Positions 17,786 through 25,203 of a stretch of 25,237 nucleotides of DNA are shown piece after piece. This DNA comes from Rhodobacterales bacterium 34-62-10 (GTDB lineage: Bacteria > Pseudomonadota > Alphaproteobacteria > Rhodobacterales > Rhodobacteraceae): positions 1-25,237 of the forward strand of contig NCJR01000002.1 in assembly GCA_002282555.1 (NCBI GenBank), read 5' to 3'. Made by a program: the position numbers and the translations under genes. The notes beneath the pieces were generated by a model. That model searched no databases, had not been told where the DNA came from, and was given only the letters and a program-made list of their open reading frames with translations. The stretch's first letter is position 1, and every line of letters begins with the position of its first letter.

Positions 17786-18618
17786 GGGGCGTTTTCGAAT
17801 TCACAGGCTTCACCGGATTGGCCTTGGCGCTTCATGTGGCGGCTTTCCAGAATTTGCCGCAGGGAAGTGAAAGCGCCGGGTCGGGCGGGGAGTCGCTTGT
17901 GACAGTGACTGCAGTATCGGGTTCCTTGTCCGAGCTGGTAGCGACATGGGATCAACCGCCTGAGGTGGCAGAAGTTCACCCCGCGGCGATGCCGCAGCCA
18001 AGCGTCGATCTTGTTGATACATCTGCCATGTCGATGGATGCGACGGAACCGCCAGTGACAGAACCGCCAGCGACGGTGGCGCCGCGCCGCTTGGCGCCAG
18101 TCATGCCCTTGCGCGATACAGCGTTGCGGCCGGATGCCACTCAATCAGCGGCACGGCCACCCGCGCCGCAGGTTGATGTGCCAACGAAGATCCGGCCGCA
18201 GGCGCGACCAGCAAGCCAACCCGTCAAACCGAACCCTTCGGTATCGCAGACCCCACGCGCCGCCAGCACAGCAGCCGGAAACGGCGCAGCCGCAGAACGC
18301 GGCATGCGCGGACCTGCGGAAACAGCGAGTCTGAGCAAATCTGCCAGACAGTCATTGATCGCGGAGTGGGGCGGAAAGATACGCAACCGTATTGATAGGG
18401 CGAAGCCACGTGGTGGCGGTCGCGGATCGGTGGTCGTGGTGCTGACTGTCGATCGCAATGGTGTCTTGCAAAGGGTGGGAATTGCCACATCATCGGGGCA
18501 GGCCGCAATGGATCAGCGCGCAGTGGATGCTGTCAGATCGGCGGCACGTTTTCCCGAAGCTCCGGCCGCGCTGACGGACGCATCCTATACATTTCGACTG
18601 CCGATCCGTTTCGACTGA
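17782..18618 (+). CDS. tonB: TonB-family energy-transducing protein
   Basis: This 278-residue protein should span the periplasm and pull on BtuB. A short N-terminal hydrophobic segment (about 8-23) contains H18 in LALHVAA, matching the functional His in the TonB anchor. A long low-complexity Pro/Ala-rich linker (about 55-190) lacks the E-P/K-P repeats of E. coli TonB but fits the same role. The C-terminal TonB domain, 190-278, shows VVVVLTVDRNGVLQRVGIA, the usual paired strands, and ends FRLPIRFD. The ATG overlaps exbD2 by 4 bp. The gene closes the operon and ends 5 bp from the convergent oxidoreductase gene. A small palindrome (CTGATC-G-GATCAG, 18615-18627) spans both stop codons. Confidence 0.87.
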   Translation: MRGVFEFTGFTGLALALHVAAFQNLPQGSESAGSGGESLVTVTAVSGSLSELVATWDQPPEVAEVHPAAMPQPSVDLVDTSAMSMDATEPPVTEPPATVAPRRLAPVMPLRDTALRPDATQSAARPPAPQVDVPTKIRPQARPASQPVKPNPSVSQTPRAASTAAGNGAAAERGMRGPAETASLSKSARQSLIAEWGGKIRNRIDRAKPRGGGRGSVVVVLTVDRNGVLQRVGIATSSGQAAMDQRAVDAVRSAARFPEAPAALTDASYTFRLPIRFD

Positions 18619-18623
18619 TCGGA

Positions 18624-20261
18624 TCAGCCAGCCGCGAAACGCCCCGAGGCGCGAAGGCCACGGATCAGGTCTGCAGCTTTTTCAGCGATCATGATCGTGG
18701 GAGCATTGGTATTACCCCCCAAAAGAGTTGGCATGACCGAGGCGTCCACAACGCGCAGCCCGTCAATCCCATGAACACGCAGTTCCGGGTCCACGACAGC
18801 CATGGGATCGGTACCCATCTTGCAGGTGCCTACCGGGTGATAGATCGTGTCAGCGCGCGCGCGGATGTGCTGCTCCCATTCCGCATCAGTCAGGACCTCG
18901 GGCAAGAAAAGCTCTTTGTGGCGGTACTTGTCCATCGCCGGTGCCTGCATGATCGCACGGGACATCTTGGCACCCTTGATCAATGTCTTCAGATCACGTT
19001 CGTCCGTCAGATAGCGCGGATCAATGCCGGGCGCTGCCATGGGATCAGCCGACTGGAGGAAAACGGACCCGCGCGCATGCGGGCGCAGGACACAGACATG
19101 GCAGGAATAGCCGTAACCCAGATGCAGCTTTCGGGCGTGGTCATCCACGATGGAAATCACGAAATGCAACTGGATATCCGGGCGGTCCAGCGCAGGGTCT
19201 GTCTTGAGGAAGCCTGCACCTTCGGCAAAGGGAGTTGCGATCATGCCGGTGCCGTCCTTGCGCCATTGCAGCATGTGCCTGACAAGGTTGACGGATCCCT
19301 TGAGGCCGATACCGAAATTGTCAGTGTCCTTTGACTTGTAGGCGAGGATGAAATCCAGATGGTCCTGCAGGTTCTGACCCACACCAGGAAGATCATGAAC
19401 CATGCCGATGCCGTGTTTCTTGATATCCGCGGGGCGGCCCACGCCTGAAAGCTGCAAAAGCTGCGGCGAGTTGAAGGCACCGCCGCACAGGATCACTTCG
19501 CGTTTCGCCTTGACCTTTTTGTCTTGGCGTCTTTGACGATAGGCGATTCCAGTTGCACGTTTGCCCTGAAACAGGATGCGGGTGGCGTGGGCACCGGTCA
19601 GAACTGTCAGGTTGGGTCGGTTCATGACGGGGTGCAGGTAGGCCGCCGCAGCCGAGCAGCGTTCGCCGTTGCGGGTTTTGTCGTGAAACTGGGTCACCTG
19701 ATAAAGGCCGACCCCTTCGGTCTCTCCGGTGTTGAAATCGTCGCGGATACGGTGCTGCATCTGCGTTGCGGCTTCGACAAAGGCTTGGGTAATGGGGCGC
19801 GGACTTTTCTGGTCCGATACCTGCAGCGGTCCACTGGCCCCATGTTCGGGATTGGCACCCCGCTCGTTATTCTCGGCCCGCCGGAAATAGGGCAGGACCT
19901 CATCCCACGACCAGCCAGAGCAGCCCAAATCGGCCCAGTCATCGTAATCCTTGCGATGGCCGCGCACATAGAGCATTGCGTTGATCGCCGAGGACCCACC
20001 CAGACCCTTGCCACGCGGCTGGTACCCTCTGCGCCCGTTCAGCCCGTCCTGCGGTACTGTTTCATAAGCCCAGTTCCCGAGTTTCGGACGGCCCGGCAGC
20101 ACCGCGACAACCGCAGCCGGTGCGCGAACGAACATGTTCTTTCCGGTACCACCGGCTTCCAGCAGGCAGACCGTGATGTTCGGGTCCTCGGTCAGACGGC
20201 TTGCCAGGGTCGCGCCCGCAGAGCCACCCCCCACAATCACGTAATCATAACCCATTCGCAT
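18624..20261 (-). CDS. GMC-family FAD oxidoreductase (choline/alcohol dehydrogenase-like)
   Basis: This 545-residue flavoenzyme of the glucose-methanol-choline family oxidises a primary alcohol to an aldehyde. The N-terminus has the FAD dinucleotide motif IVGGGSAG at 9-16 and E35 for the ribose. The GMC signature is RGKGLGGSSAINAM at about 83-96. The catalytic pair is H475 in YHPVGTCKMG and N519 in GGNTNAPT. The overall pattern is closest to choline dehydrogenase or AlkJ-type alcohol dehydrogenases. There is no betaine-aldehyde dehydrogenase or BetI neighbour, so the substrate is left open. An ATG two codons in (20255) is an alternative start. Confidence 0.9.
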   Translation of the reverse strand: MRMGYDYVIVGGGSAGATLASRLTEDPNITVCLLEAGGTGKNMFVRAPAAVVAVLPGRPKLGNWAYETVPQDGLNGRRGYQPRGKGLGGSSAINAMLYVRGHRKDYDDWADLGCSGWSWDEVLPYFRRAENNERGANPEHGASGPLQVSDQKSPRPITQAFVEAATQMQHRIRDDFNTGETEGVGLYQVTQFHDKTRNGERCSAAAAYLHPVMNRPNLTVLTGAHATRILFQGKRATGIAYRQRRQDKKVKAKREVILCGGAFNSPQLLQLSGVGRPADIKKHGIGMVHDLPGVGQNLQDHLDFILAYKSKDTDNFGIGLKGSVNLVRHMLQWRKDGTGMIATPFAEGAGFLKTDPALDRPDIQLHFVISIVDDHARKLHLGYGYSCHVCVLRPHARGSVFLQSADPMAAPGIDPRYLTDERDLKTLIKGAKMSRAIMQAPAMDKYRHKELFLPEVLTDAEWEQHIRARADTIYHPVGTCKMGTDPMAVVDPELRVHGIDGLRVVDASVMPTLLGGNTNAPTIMIAEKAADLIRGLRASGRFAAG

Positions 20262-20301
20262 AGTCCCCCCGGAGAACCCATACCAACCAGAGAGACCATC
20301 A

Positions 20302-20334
20302 TCGCGTCCAGAAGTCTTTCATTCCTCGACGCGA
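20302..20334. promoter_or_regulatory. Inverted repeat upstream of the GMC oxidoreductase gene
   Basis: TCGCGTC at 20302-20308 and GACGCGA at 20328-20334 are perfect complements separated by 19 bp. The repeat lies in the 104-bp gap between the stop of the UDP-glucose dehydrogenase gene and the start of the oxidoreductase gene, both on the minus strand. Two half-sites about 26 bp centre to centre could be a regulator operator. A long-loop hairpin ending the upstream transcript is the alternative. No T-run follows on the minus strand. Confidence 0.3.
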
Positions 20335-20365
20335 CGAAATCAAAAGCGTTGCCGAGGTGACAACC

Positions 20366-21694
20366 TCAATCGTCATCCTCGAAGAACCCGCCCCGCCCGA
20401 TGGAGGCATAGGCAGTGAAGCCGGCACGTTTTGCGTCCTTCGGAGAATAGATGTTGCGCAAATCGGCCATATGAGGATGGGTCATCTTGCGCGCCAACCG
20501 CTTGAGGTCGAGAGCGCGGAACTCGTTCCATTCGGTCAGGATCACCAAAAGATCGGCATTCTGCGCTGCCTTGTATGCGTCCTCATGCCATTGCACGCCG
20601 GGCAGAAGCGCCTCACCCTCGTGACGGCCTTGCGGATCGACCACACGGACCTTGGCGCCGCCACCGACCATTGCCGGAATGATTGTTAGGCTGGGCGCAT
20701 CGCGCATGTCATCGGTATTGGGTTTGAACGTCACGCCAAGAACCGCCACCGTTTTCCCATTGAACGAGCCATCGCAAAGGTCGAGCAACTTGTCGATCAT
20801 GCGCCGCTTGATCTCGTCATTGACCTTGATCACTGTTTCGGTGATTTGCATGGGAACGGCGTATTCCTGACCGATGCGGGCCAGAGCTTTGGTATCCTTG
20901 GGAAAGCACGACCCGCCAAAACCGGGGCCTGCATGCAGGAATTTGTTGCCGATCCTTCCGTCAAGACCGATACCCTTGGCGACTTCCTTGATGTCACCAC
21001 CCGCGCGTTCGCACAGAGCCGCGATTTCGTTGATGAAGGTGATCTTGGTCGCGAGAAATGCGTTGGCCGCGTATTTAATCATCTCGGCGCTTTCGAGGTC
21101 GGTGGTCACGATCGGAAAGTCGCGCAGGTAGAGGGGGCGATAGATGTCGGCCATCACCTCGGCGGCGCGATCGGTCTGGACGCCGACAACAACGCGGTCG
21201 GGCTTCATGAAATCCTCGATCGCGGCCCCTTCGCGCATGAATTCGGGGTTCGAGGCAACATCGAAATCCAGCTTTGGGTTGGCTTTCCGGATGACTTTCT
21301 TCATCTGTCTGTTGGTCCCTACCGGGACGGTGGATTTGGTCACGATGACGACATAATCCGAAGCGGCGCGGGCCACCTCTTCGGCGGCGGCGTAGACATA
21401 GACGAGATCGGCATGACCATCGCCGCGCCGCGTGGGTGTGCCCACGGCGATGAAAACCGCATCAGCCCCTTGTACGGCCGCTGCAAGATCCAGAGTGAAG
21501 GTCAGCCGGCCCGCTGCGACGTTTCTGGTCATCAGCGCATCAAGGCCCGGTTCGAAGATCGGGACGATCCCGGCATTGAGCTTGTCGATCTTGATCGGGT
21601 CCTTGTCCACACAGACCACGTCATGTCCGAAGTCTGAAAAGCATACCCCGGAGACCAAGCCGACATATCCAGTCCCAATCATTGCGATCTTCAT
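20366..21694 (-). CDS. ugd: UDP-glucose 6-dehydrogenase
   Basis: This 442-residue enzyme oxidises UDP-glucose to UDP-glucuronate with two NAD+, feeding acidic polysaccharide synthesis. The Rossmann motif is GTGYVG at 7-12. The substrate-binding K207 and N211 lie in MIKYAANAF, and the catalytic Cys263 lies in FGGSCFPKD at 259-267. The C-terminal domain includes LGVTFKPNTDDMRDAPS. I chose the ATG at 21694, giving MKIAMIGTGYVG, with AAAGGG 6 nt upstream. The open frame continues 17 codons further without family similarity. GDP-mannose dehydrogenase is the nearest alternative, but the motif set favours the UDP-glucose enzyme. The neighbouring glycosyltransferases fit a surface-polysaccharide role. 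Confidence 0.94.
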   Translation of the reverse strand: MKIAMIGTGYVGLVSGVCFSDFGHDVVCVDKDPIKIDKLNAGIVPIFEPGLDALMTRNVAAGRLTFTLDLAAAVQGADAVFIAVGTPTRRGDGHADLVYVYAAAEEVARAASDYVVIVTKSTVPVGTNRQMKKVIRKANPKLDFDVASNPEFMREGAAIEDFMKPDRVVVGVQTDRAAEVMADIYRPLYLRDFPIVTTDLESAEMIKYAANAFLATKITFINEIAALCERAGGDIKEVAKGIGLDGRIGNKFLHAGPGFGGSCFPKDTKALARIGQEYAVPMQITETVIKVNDEIKRRMIDKLLDLCDGSFNGKTVAVLGVTFKPNTDDMRDAPSLTIIPAMVGGGAKVRVVDPQGRHEGEALLPGVQWHEDAYKAAQNADLLVILTEWNEFRALDLKRLARKMTHPHMADLRNIYSPKDAKRAGFTAYASIGRGGFFEDDD

Positions 21695-21751
21695 CGTTTT
21701 CCCTTTGTTACCGCATAAACACCCTGCGTGATCTTGTGCGGTCAAACAGGC

Positions 21752-21793
21752 GGGCCGTCAACGACGGTCCATGGCGTGACATGCCCGCCATGG
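21752..21793 (-). terminator. Tandem stem-loops after the DUF2793 gene (possible terminator)
   Basis: Two hairpins follow the DUF2793 stop on the minus strand. CCATGGCG at 21769-21776 pairs perfectly with CGCCATGG at 21786-21793, with a 9-nt loop. GGGCCGTC at 21752-21759 pairs with GACGGTCC at 21763-21770, with one G-T wobble and a 3-nt loop. The two share two bases (21769-21770), so they may compete. No strong T-run follows, so an intrinsic terminator is only possible. Confidence 0.35.
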
Positions 21794-21812
21794 TCTGTGT
21801 GGTTTCAGCACA

Positions 21813-22838
21813 TCACGAAATCAGCCAGCCCGAGAACGCTGTATGGGATCGGAAGTAGGTGAAATTTGTGTTCAGATTGCCGGTGCGACAGGTCACATAC
21901 TGCCCCGCTGTCAGAGGGAAAACTGTGGTGAAGGATAGTGGTGCAGCCCCAATCAGCACCTGCATCTGCATGGTTTGGGTTTGTCCGTTGATGGCAAAGC
22001 TGATCCGCCCGTTCGTCGTGCTGCCCAGAAAACCGTTGATCAGAAAACCATATAATCCATCGACGGGGGCGGTGAACCGACTAGTCAGCGGGTTGAAATG
22101 CCCGCCGCGATTGAAGACCTCTGTGTCGAAGACAAGATCAGTCTGTGCGGTAGTGATGGTTGCCCATGGCCCGACACTATACGCCAAAAATGCGGGGTTG
22201 CCGGGTGCCTGAACCGCGCCGGTGTTGCGGTCCAAGACCAAAGCAGGTTTGAACTCTGTCCCATCGGCGGACACCTTGATGCTGAAGTCATCGGTGCCTG
22301 TCGTGCCCATCTCGGCGCGGCCTGACCAACCCGTCTGGAACAGCACGCTGGCGGTATCGCCGGGTAGTGCCTTGTTGACCTTGAGGCGGTGATCGCCTCC
22401 GTCATGGGTCAGCAGGGTGGCCGGGCCAGCAACGGATAGCGGATTGCTGCTGTCCGCGGTGGTTCCGACACCGAGGCTGCTGATCCCCTGAAGGACAGGC
22501 AGAGCCGGAACCCAGCCATTTCCGTCGTAGCGGATCTGACTGCCTGACGACAGATCTTCTGCGCGCCAACCGGGTTGCGGTGCATAGAACAGCCAACCTT
22601 CCGGATCCGCCACCGCGATGGCTCCGTCATGTCCCGCCCAATCGCCGGTGGCAGAACTGCCCACAATATAACGATCGCCAAAGGCAGGATCGGCGGGCGG
22701 CAATGTCAGATCCGCAGAGACGACAACAAGCTGCACGATGGCATCCAACTGTCGTAGCGCCTCGTTATGGGTGACGTGTTTTTGCGCCTGAGACGGCAGA
22801 ATATAGGGAAGGGCCAGTATGGGAGAGGTGTCGGGCAT
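21813..22838 (-). CDS. DUF2793 protein with C-terminal C1q-like domain (spike/fibre-like)
   Basis: This 341-residue protein begins with a DUF2793-type module (about 1-110): ILPSQAQKHVTHNEALRQLD at 13-32, then the GDRYIVG and GWLFYAPQPGWRAED stretches. The middle contains a collar-like region with LLTHDGGDHRLKVNKA. The C-terminal third (about 212-341) looks like a C1q/TNF-type jelly roll, shown by VFDTEVFNRGGHFNP and FTAPVDGLYGF. DUF2793 proteins occur as phage-like tail or spike proteins, and, as I recall, among the head-spike proteins of the Rhodobacter gene transfer agent. No signal peptide is visible. AAGGA sits 7 nt before the ATG. The gene stands alone, with no other phage gene nearby, beside polysaccharide genes. 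Carbohydrate binding is inferred. Confidence 0.78.
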   Translation of the reverse strand: MPDTSPILALPYILPSQAQKHVTHNEALRQLDAIVQLVVVSADLTLPPADPAFGDRYIVGSSATGDWAGHDGAIAVADPEGWLFYAPQPGWRAEDLSSGSQIRYDGNGWVPALPVLQGISSLGVGTTADSSNPLSVAGPATLLTHDGGDHRLKVNKALPGDTASVLFQTGWSGRAEMGTTGTDDFSIKVSADGTEFKPALVLDRNTGAVQAPGNPAFLAYSVGPWATITTAQTDLVFDTEVFNRGGHFNPLTSRFTAPVDGLYGFLINGFLGSTTNGRISFAINGQTQTMQMQVLIGAAPLSFTTVFPLTAGQYVTCRTGNLNTNFTYFRSHTAFSGWLIS

Positions 22839-23056
22839 GAGGCTGTCCTTGTTATCCGGCCCGCCGCAGCGACTTGATCGCAGGCGCGGTCCCGGTGTCG
22901 CTGTGAGAAAGGGTCCAGGCCGATATCAATGCGCGACCAATGATGAACAGCGCATGATTTTGCCGCGCGACGAGTGCACGCGTTGTTAACACCGTCGGCT
23001 CTTTTACCGCGACGGAGCGCTATACAAGCTGACAACAGACCTATAGATTTTGGCCC
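22839..23056. other. Divergent intergenic region between the spike-like gene and the GT2 gene
   Basis: This 218-bp gap should hold promoters for both the minus-strand DUF2793 gene and the plus-strand glycosyltransferase genes. A TATACA at about 23022 is a possible -10 for the glycosyltransferases, but no good -35 precedes it. I see no coding sequence, RNA gene or convincing operator here. Confidence 0.3.
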
Positions 23057-24019
23057 ATGTCAGTGTGTACCGGTGGTTCCAGTAGTAGGGTGACGATTGT
23101 CTTGGGTCTGCGTGAAGCAGGCCCTGCCTTGTCTGCGCAATTGGATAGCTATCTGGGTCAGGCTTGGCAGCGCTGGGATTTGCTTGTCGGAGATGACGGC
23201 GCGTCCGAGCAGGATCTGGCGGTGTTGAGCAGGTTTCGTCGGATAGCCGGTCCTTTGGGGCATCAGGTCGAGATCCGGCAAGGGCCGCGCCGGGGATTTG
23301 CCTGCAACTATCTGACGATGCTGCGCGATTTACCGCCTGACACCGATTTTGTTGCGTTATCGGATCAGGATGACATTTGGCTTGCTCCGAAACTTGAGCG
23401 TGCGGTACGTGCGCTTGGGCAGGTTGAGGGGCCGGGGCTTTACTGCGGTGCGCGCCTTATATGGGACCCTGTTCGCAACACGCGCAGGTCCAGCCGCCCA
23501 TTGCGCGGCGGTCCGTCTTTCCACAACGCTCTGGTCGAGAATATCGCCTGCGGCAATACAATCGTCTTGAACCGCGCCGCGCTTCATCTGATCCAGCGCG
23601 GCCTTGCTCTCACAGATATTGCTCTCACAGATGCGGTTCCGTTCCATGACTGGTGGATCTATCTGCTGATCTCTGGCGCGGGAGGACATGTGCTTCATGA
23701 TCCTGACCCGCAGGTTCTTTATCGCCAGCACCCCGGCAATGCGCTGGGCGCGGGTGAGGCGGGCTGGAACTGGATCAGGGCGCGGCGGGATGTTTCCGAG
23801 GGCGTTTACCGTGACCGGTTGGAGCGCAATCTTGTCGCGATTTCAGCGCAGCGTTGGTTGCTGACATCCGCACATCAAGACCTTCTCGATCGTTTCATCG
23901 CGGCGCGTCGGGCACCATGGCCACTGCGTCTGCGGTTGATTGCGGGACTGGGTCTTTACCGTCAAGACGCCCTGTCGCAGCTTGGCTTGTGGGGCGCAAT
24001 CGCCTTTGCGCGATTGTGA
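23057..24019 (+). CDS. Glycosyltransferase family 2 protein (rhamnosyltransferase-like)
   Basis: This 320-residue GT-A-fold enzyme transfers a sugar from a nucleotide donor, probably during surface-polysaccharide assembly. Family marks are DDG at 46-48 in LLVGDDGAS, the donor/metal motif SDQDDIW at 102-108, and the acceptor-side HDWW at 197-200 followed by ISGAGG. YRQHPGN follows in the C-terminal part. These features recall rhamnosyltransferase-type GT2 proteins. No clear ribosome site precedes the ATG. An in-frame 15-bp duplication encodes ALTDI-ALTDA at 184-193, just before HDWW. The second glycosyltransferase gene follows after 4 bp, so the two are probably translated together. Donor and acceptor are unknown. 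Confidence 0.86.
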   Translation: MSVCTGGSSSRVTIVLGLREAGPALSAQLDSYLGQAWQRWDLLVGDDGASEQDLAVLSRFRRIAGPLGHQVEIRQGPRRGFACNYLTMLRDLPPDTDFVALSDQDDIWLAPKLERAVRALGQVEGPGLYCGARLIWDPVRNTRRSSRPLRGGPSFHNALVENIACGNTIVLNRAALHLIQRGLALTDIALTDAVPFHDWWIYLLISGAGGHVLHDPDPQVLYRQHPGNALGAGEAGWNWIRARRDVSEGVYRDRLERNLVAISAQRWLLTSAHQDLLDRFIAARRAPWPLRLRLIAGLGLYRQDALSQLGLWGAIAFARL

Positions 24020-24023
24020 AACC

Positions 24024-25193
24024 ATGGCGGTATCAAGGAGACGTATCCTGTTGATTGGCGGCGACGGCGGGTATTCCGGTGTACCGCGCTACCTTCTTCA
24101 GATGGTCAAGGCGCTGCGAGACAAGGCCGACCTGACCGTGCTGTCGGATGTGAATGAAGGTGGTTTTGATGTTTTGCGCGGATCCGGGGCGCGGCATCTG
24201 ACAGTCCAGGGGCTGAGAACCACAGGCTCACCGATGAAAGCCGTGCGTGCGCTTCTGGCCTTGCGCGCCATTCTACGATCTGGACAGTACGATCTGATCT
24301 GGGCCCATTCGCGGATGGCGGTTCTGCTCTTGCGGCTATTGCTTTTGGGGTCGGGTTTTCATGGCAGGTTTGCAGTGACACATCATAGCCTGCCATTCGA
24401 GGCGGGCTATCCCCAACCCTATGCCACCCTTCTGTGCGGATGGGAGGCTTTGATGATACGGTGGGTGGAGCCGCATCATATCTTTTTTCTGACCGAGGCC
24501 GCGCGGAGGCATTACTGCAAGGTGATGCCACCCAAGGCGCTGCGCCGACATCACCTGCATGTCCTGAGCAGTTGTTCAGATCTTGACCCCTTGCCGCCCC
24601 AGAACCCGCCAAGCGATGGTCTGCGTATCCTGGTGATGACAGGGCGCGTCTGTCACCAGAAAAATCTGACAGCCGCTCTGCGATTGTTCGCGCATCTGCC
24701 GGATAACTATCGGCTGGTTCTTTGCGGAGCAGGCACGGATCGGCCGGGATTCAGGGCGGAGGTTGACCGTATTCTTGAGCCAGGCCAGCAAGTGCGGGTT
24801 GATCTGCGCGGTCCGTTGGCCGATGTACGCCCAGTCTTGGCGCAAGCTGCCGGGTATCTACTCACGTCTCGCTACGAAGGGCTTCCCATCGGTGCGCTTG
24901 AGGCGTGGGAGGCAGGTTTGCCACTGGCGCTTTCGCGGATTGATGGTACCGACGACATTCTGGGACGGCATCCACTTGCGCTGCCACTGGACCTGTCCGA
25001 GCCGGGACAGGACATGGCGGCCCAAGCGCGGGCGCTTGATCAGCTCATCAGTCGATATTTGTCCGATCAAGCGGTCTGGCGCGCGCATATCCAACAGGAA
25101 TGGAGTGCAAACCATTCTCACGCGCAATGGTCGGGGCGATTGTCTGCGGCGGTGTCGGGCATTCTGGCCAAATCGGGCGCGAGCGGCGTTTGA
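24024..25193 (+). CDS. Glycosyltransferase family 4-type protein (GT-B)
   Basis: This 389-residue GT-B enzyme has an N-terminal Gly-rich loop GGDGGYSGVPRYL at 12-24, typical of GT4 acceptor lobes. The C-terminal donor lobe starts near ILVMTGRVCHQKNL at 202-215. It carries SRYEGLPIGALEAWEAGLP at 282-300, where E285 and E293 form the EX7E motif. The ATG at 24024 lies 4 bp after the preceding glycosyltransferase stop, with no clear Shine-Dalgarno sequence, suggesting translational coupling. The frame is open upstream inside the previous gene, but that part is a shadow. Together with the GT2 enzyme and UDP-glucose dehydrogenase it points to a polysaccharide cluster continuing beyond the window. 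The sugar specificity is unknown. Confidence 0.87.
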   Translation: MAVSRRRILLIGGDGGYSGVPRYLLQMVKALRDKADLTVLSDVNEGGFDVLRGSGARHLTVQGLRTTGSPMKAVRALLALRAILRSGQYDLIWAHSRMAVLLLRLLLLGSGFHGRFAVTHHSLPFEAGYPQPYATLLCGWEALMIRWVEPHHIFFLTEAARRHYCKVMPPKALRRHHLHVLSSCSDLDPLPPQNPPSDGLRILVMTGRVCHQKNLTAALRLFAHLPDNYRLVLCGAGTDRPGFRAEVDRILEPGQQVRVDLRGPLADVRPVLAQAAGYLLTSRYEGLPIGALEAWEAGLPLALSRIDGTDDILGRHPLALPLDLSEPGQDMAAQARALDQLISRYLSDQAVWRAHIQQEWSANHSHAQWSGRLSAAVSGILAKSGASGV

Positions 25194-25203
25194 TCCGGAG
25201 TTT

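Noticed and set aside
18624..20261. Naming the GMC enzyme betA (choline dehydrogenase)
   Set aside because: Motifs fit several alcohol dehydrogenases of the family and no betB, betI or choline transporter gene is adjacent.
20846..21637. Open frame (263 codons) antisense to ugd
   Set aside because: No family similarity that I can see; explained by codon bias of the ugd gene.
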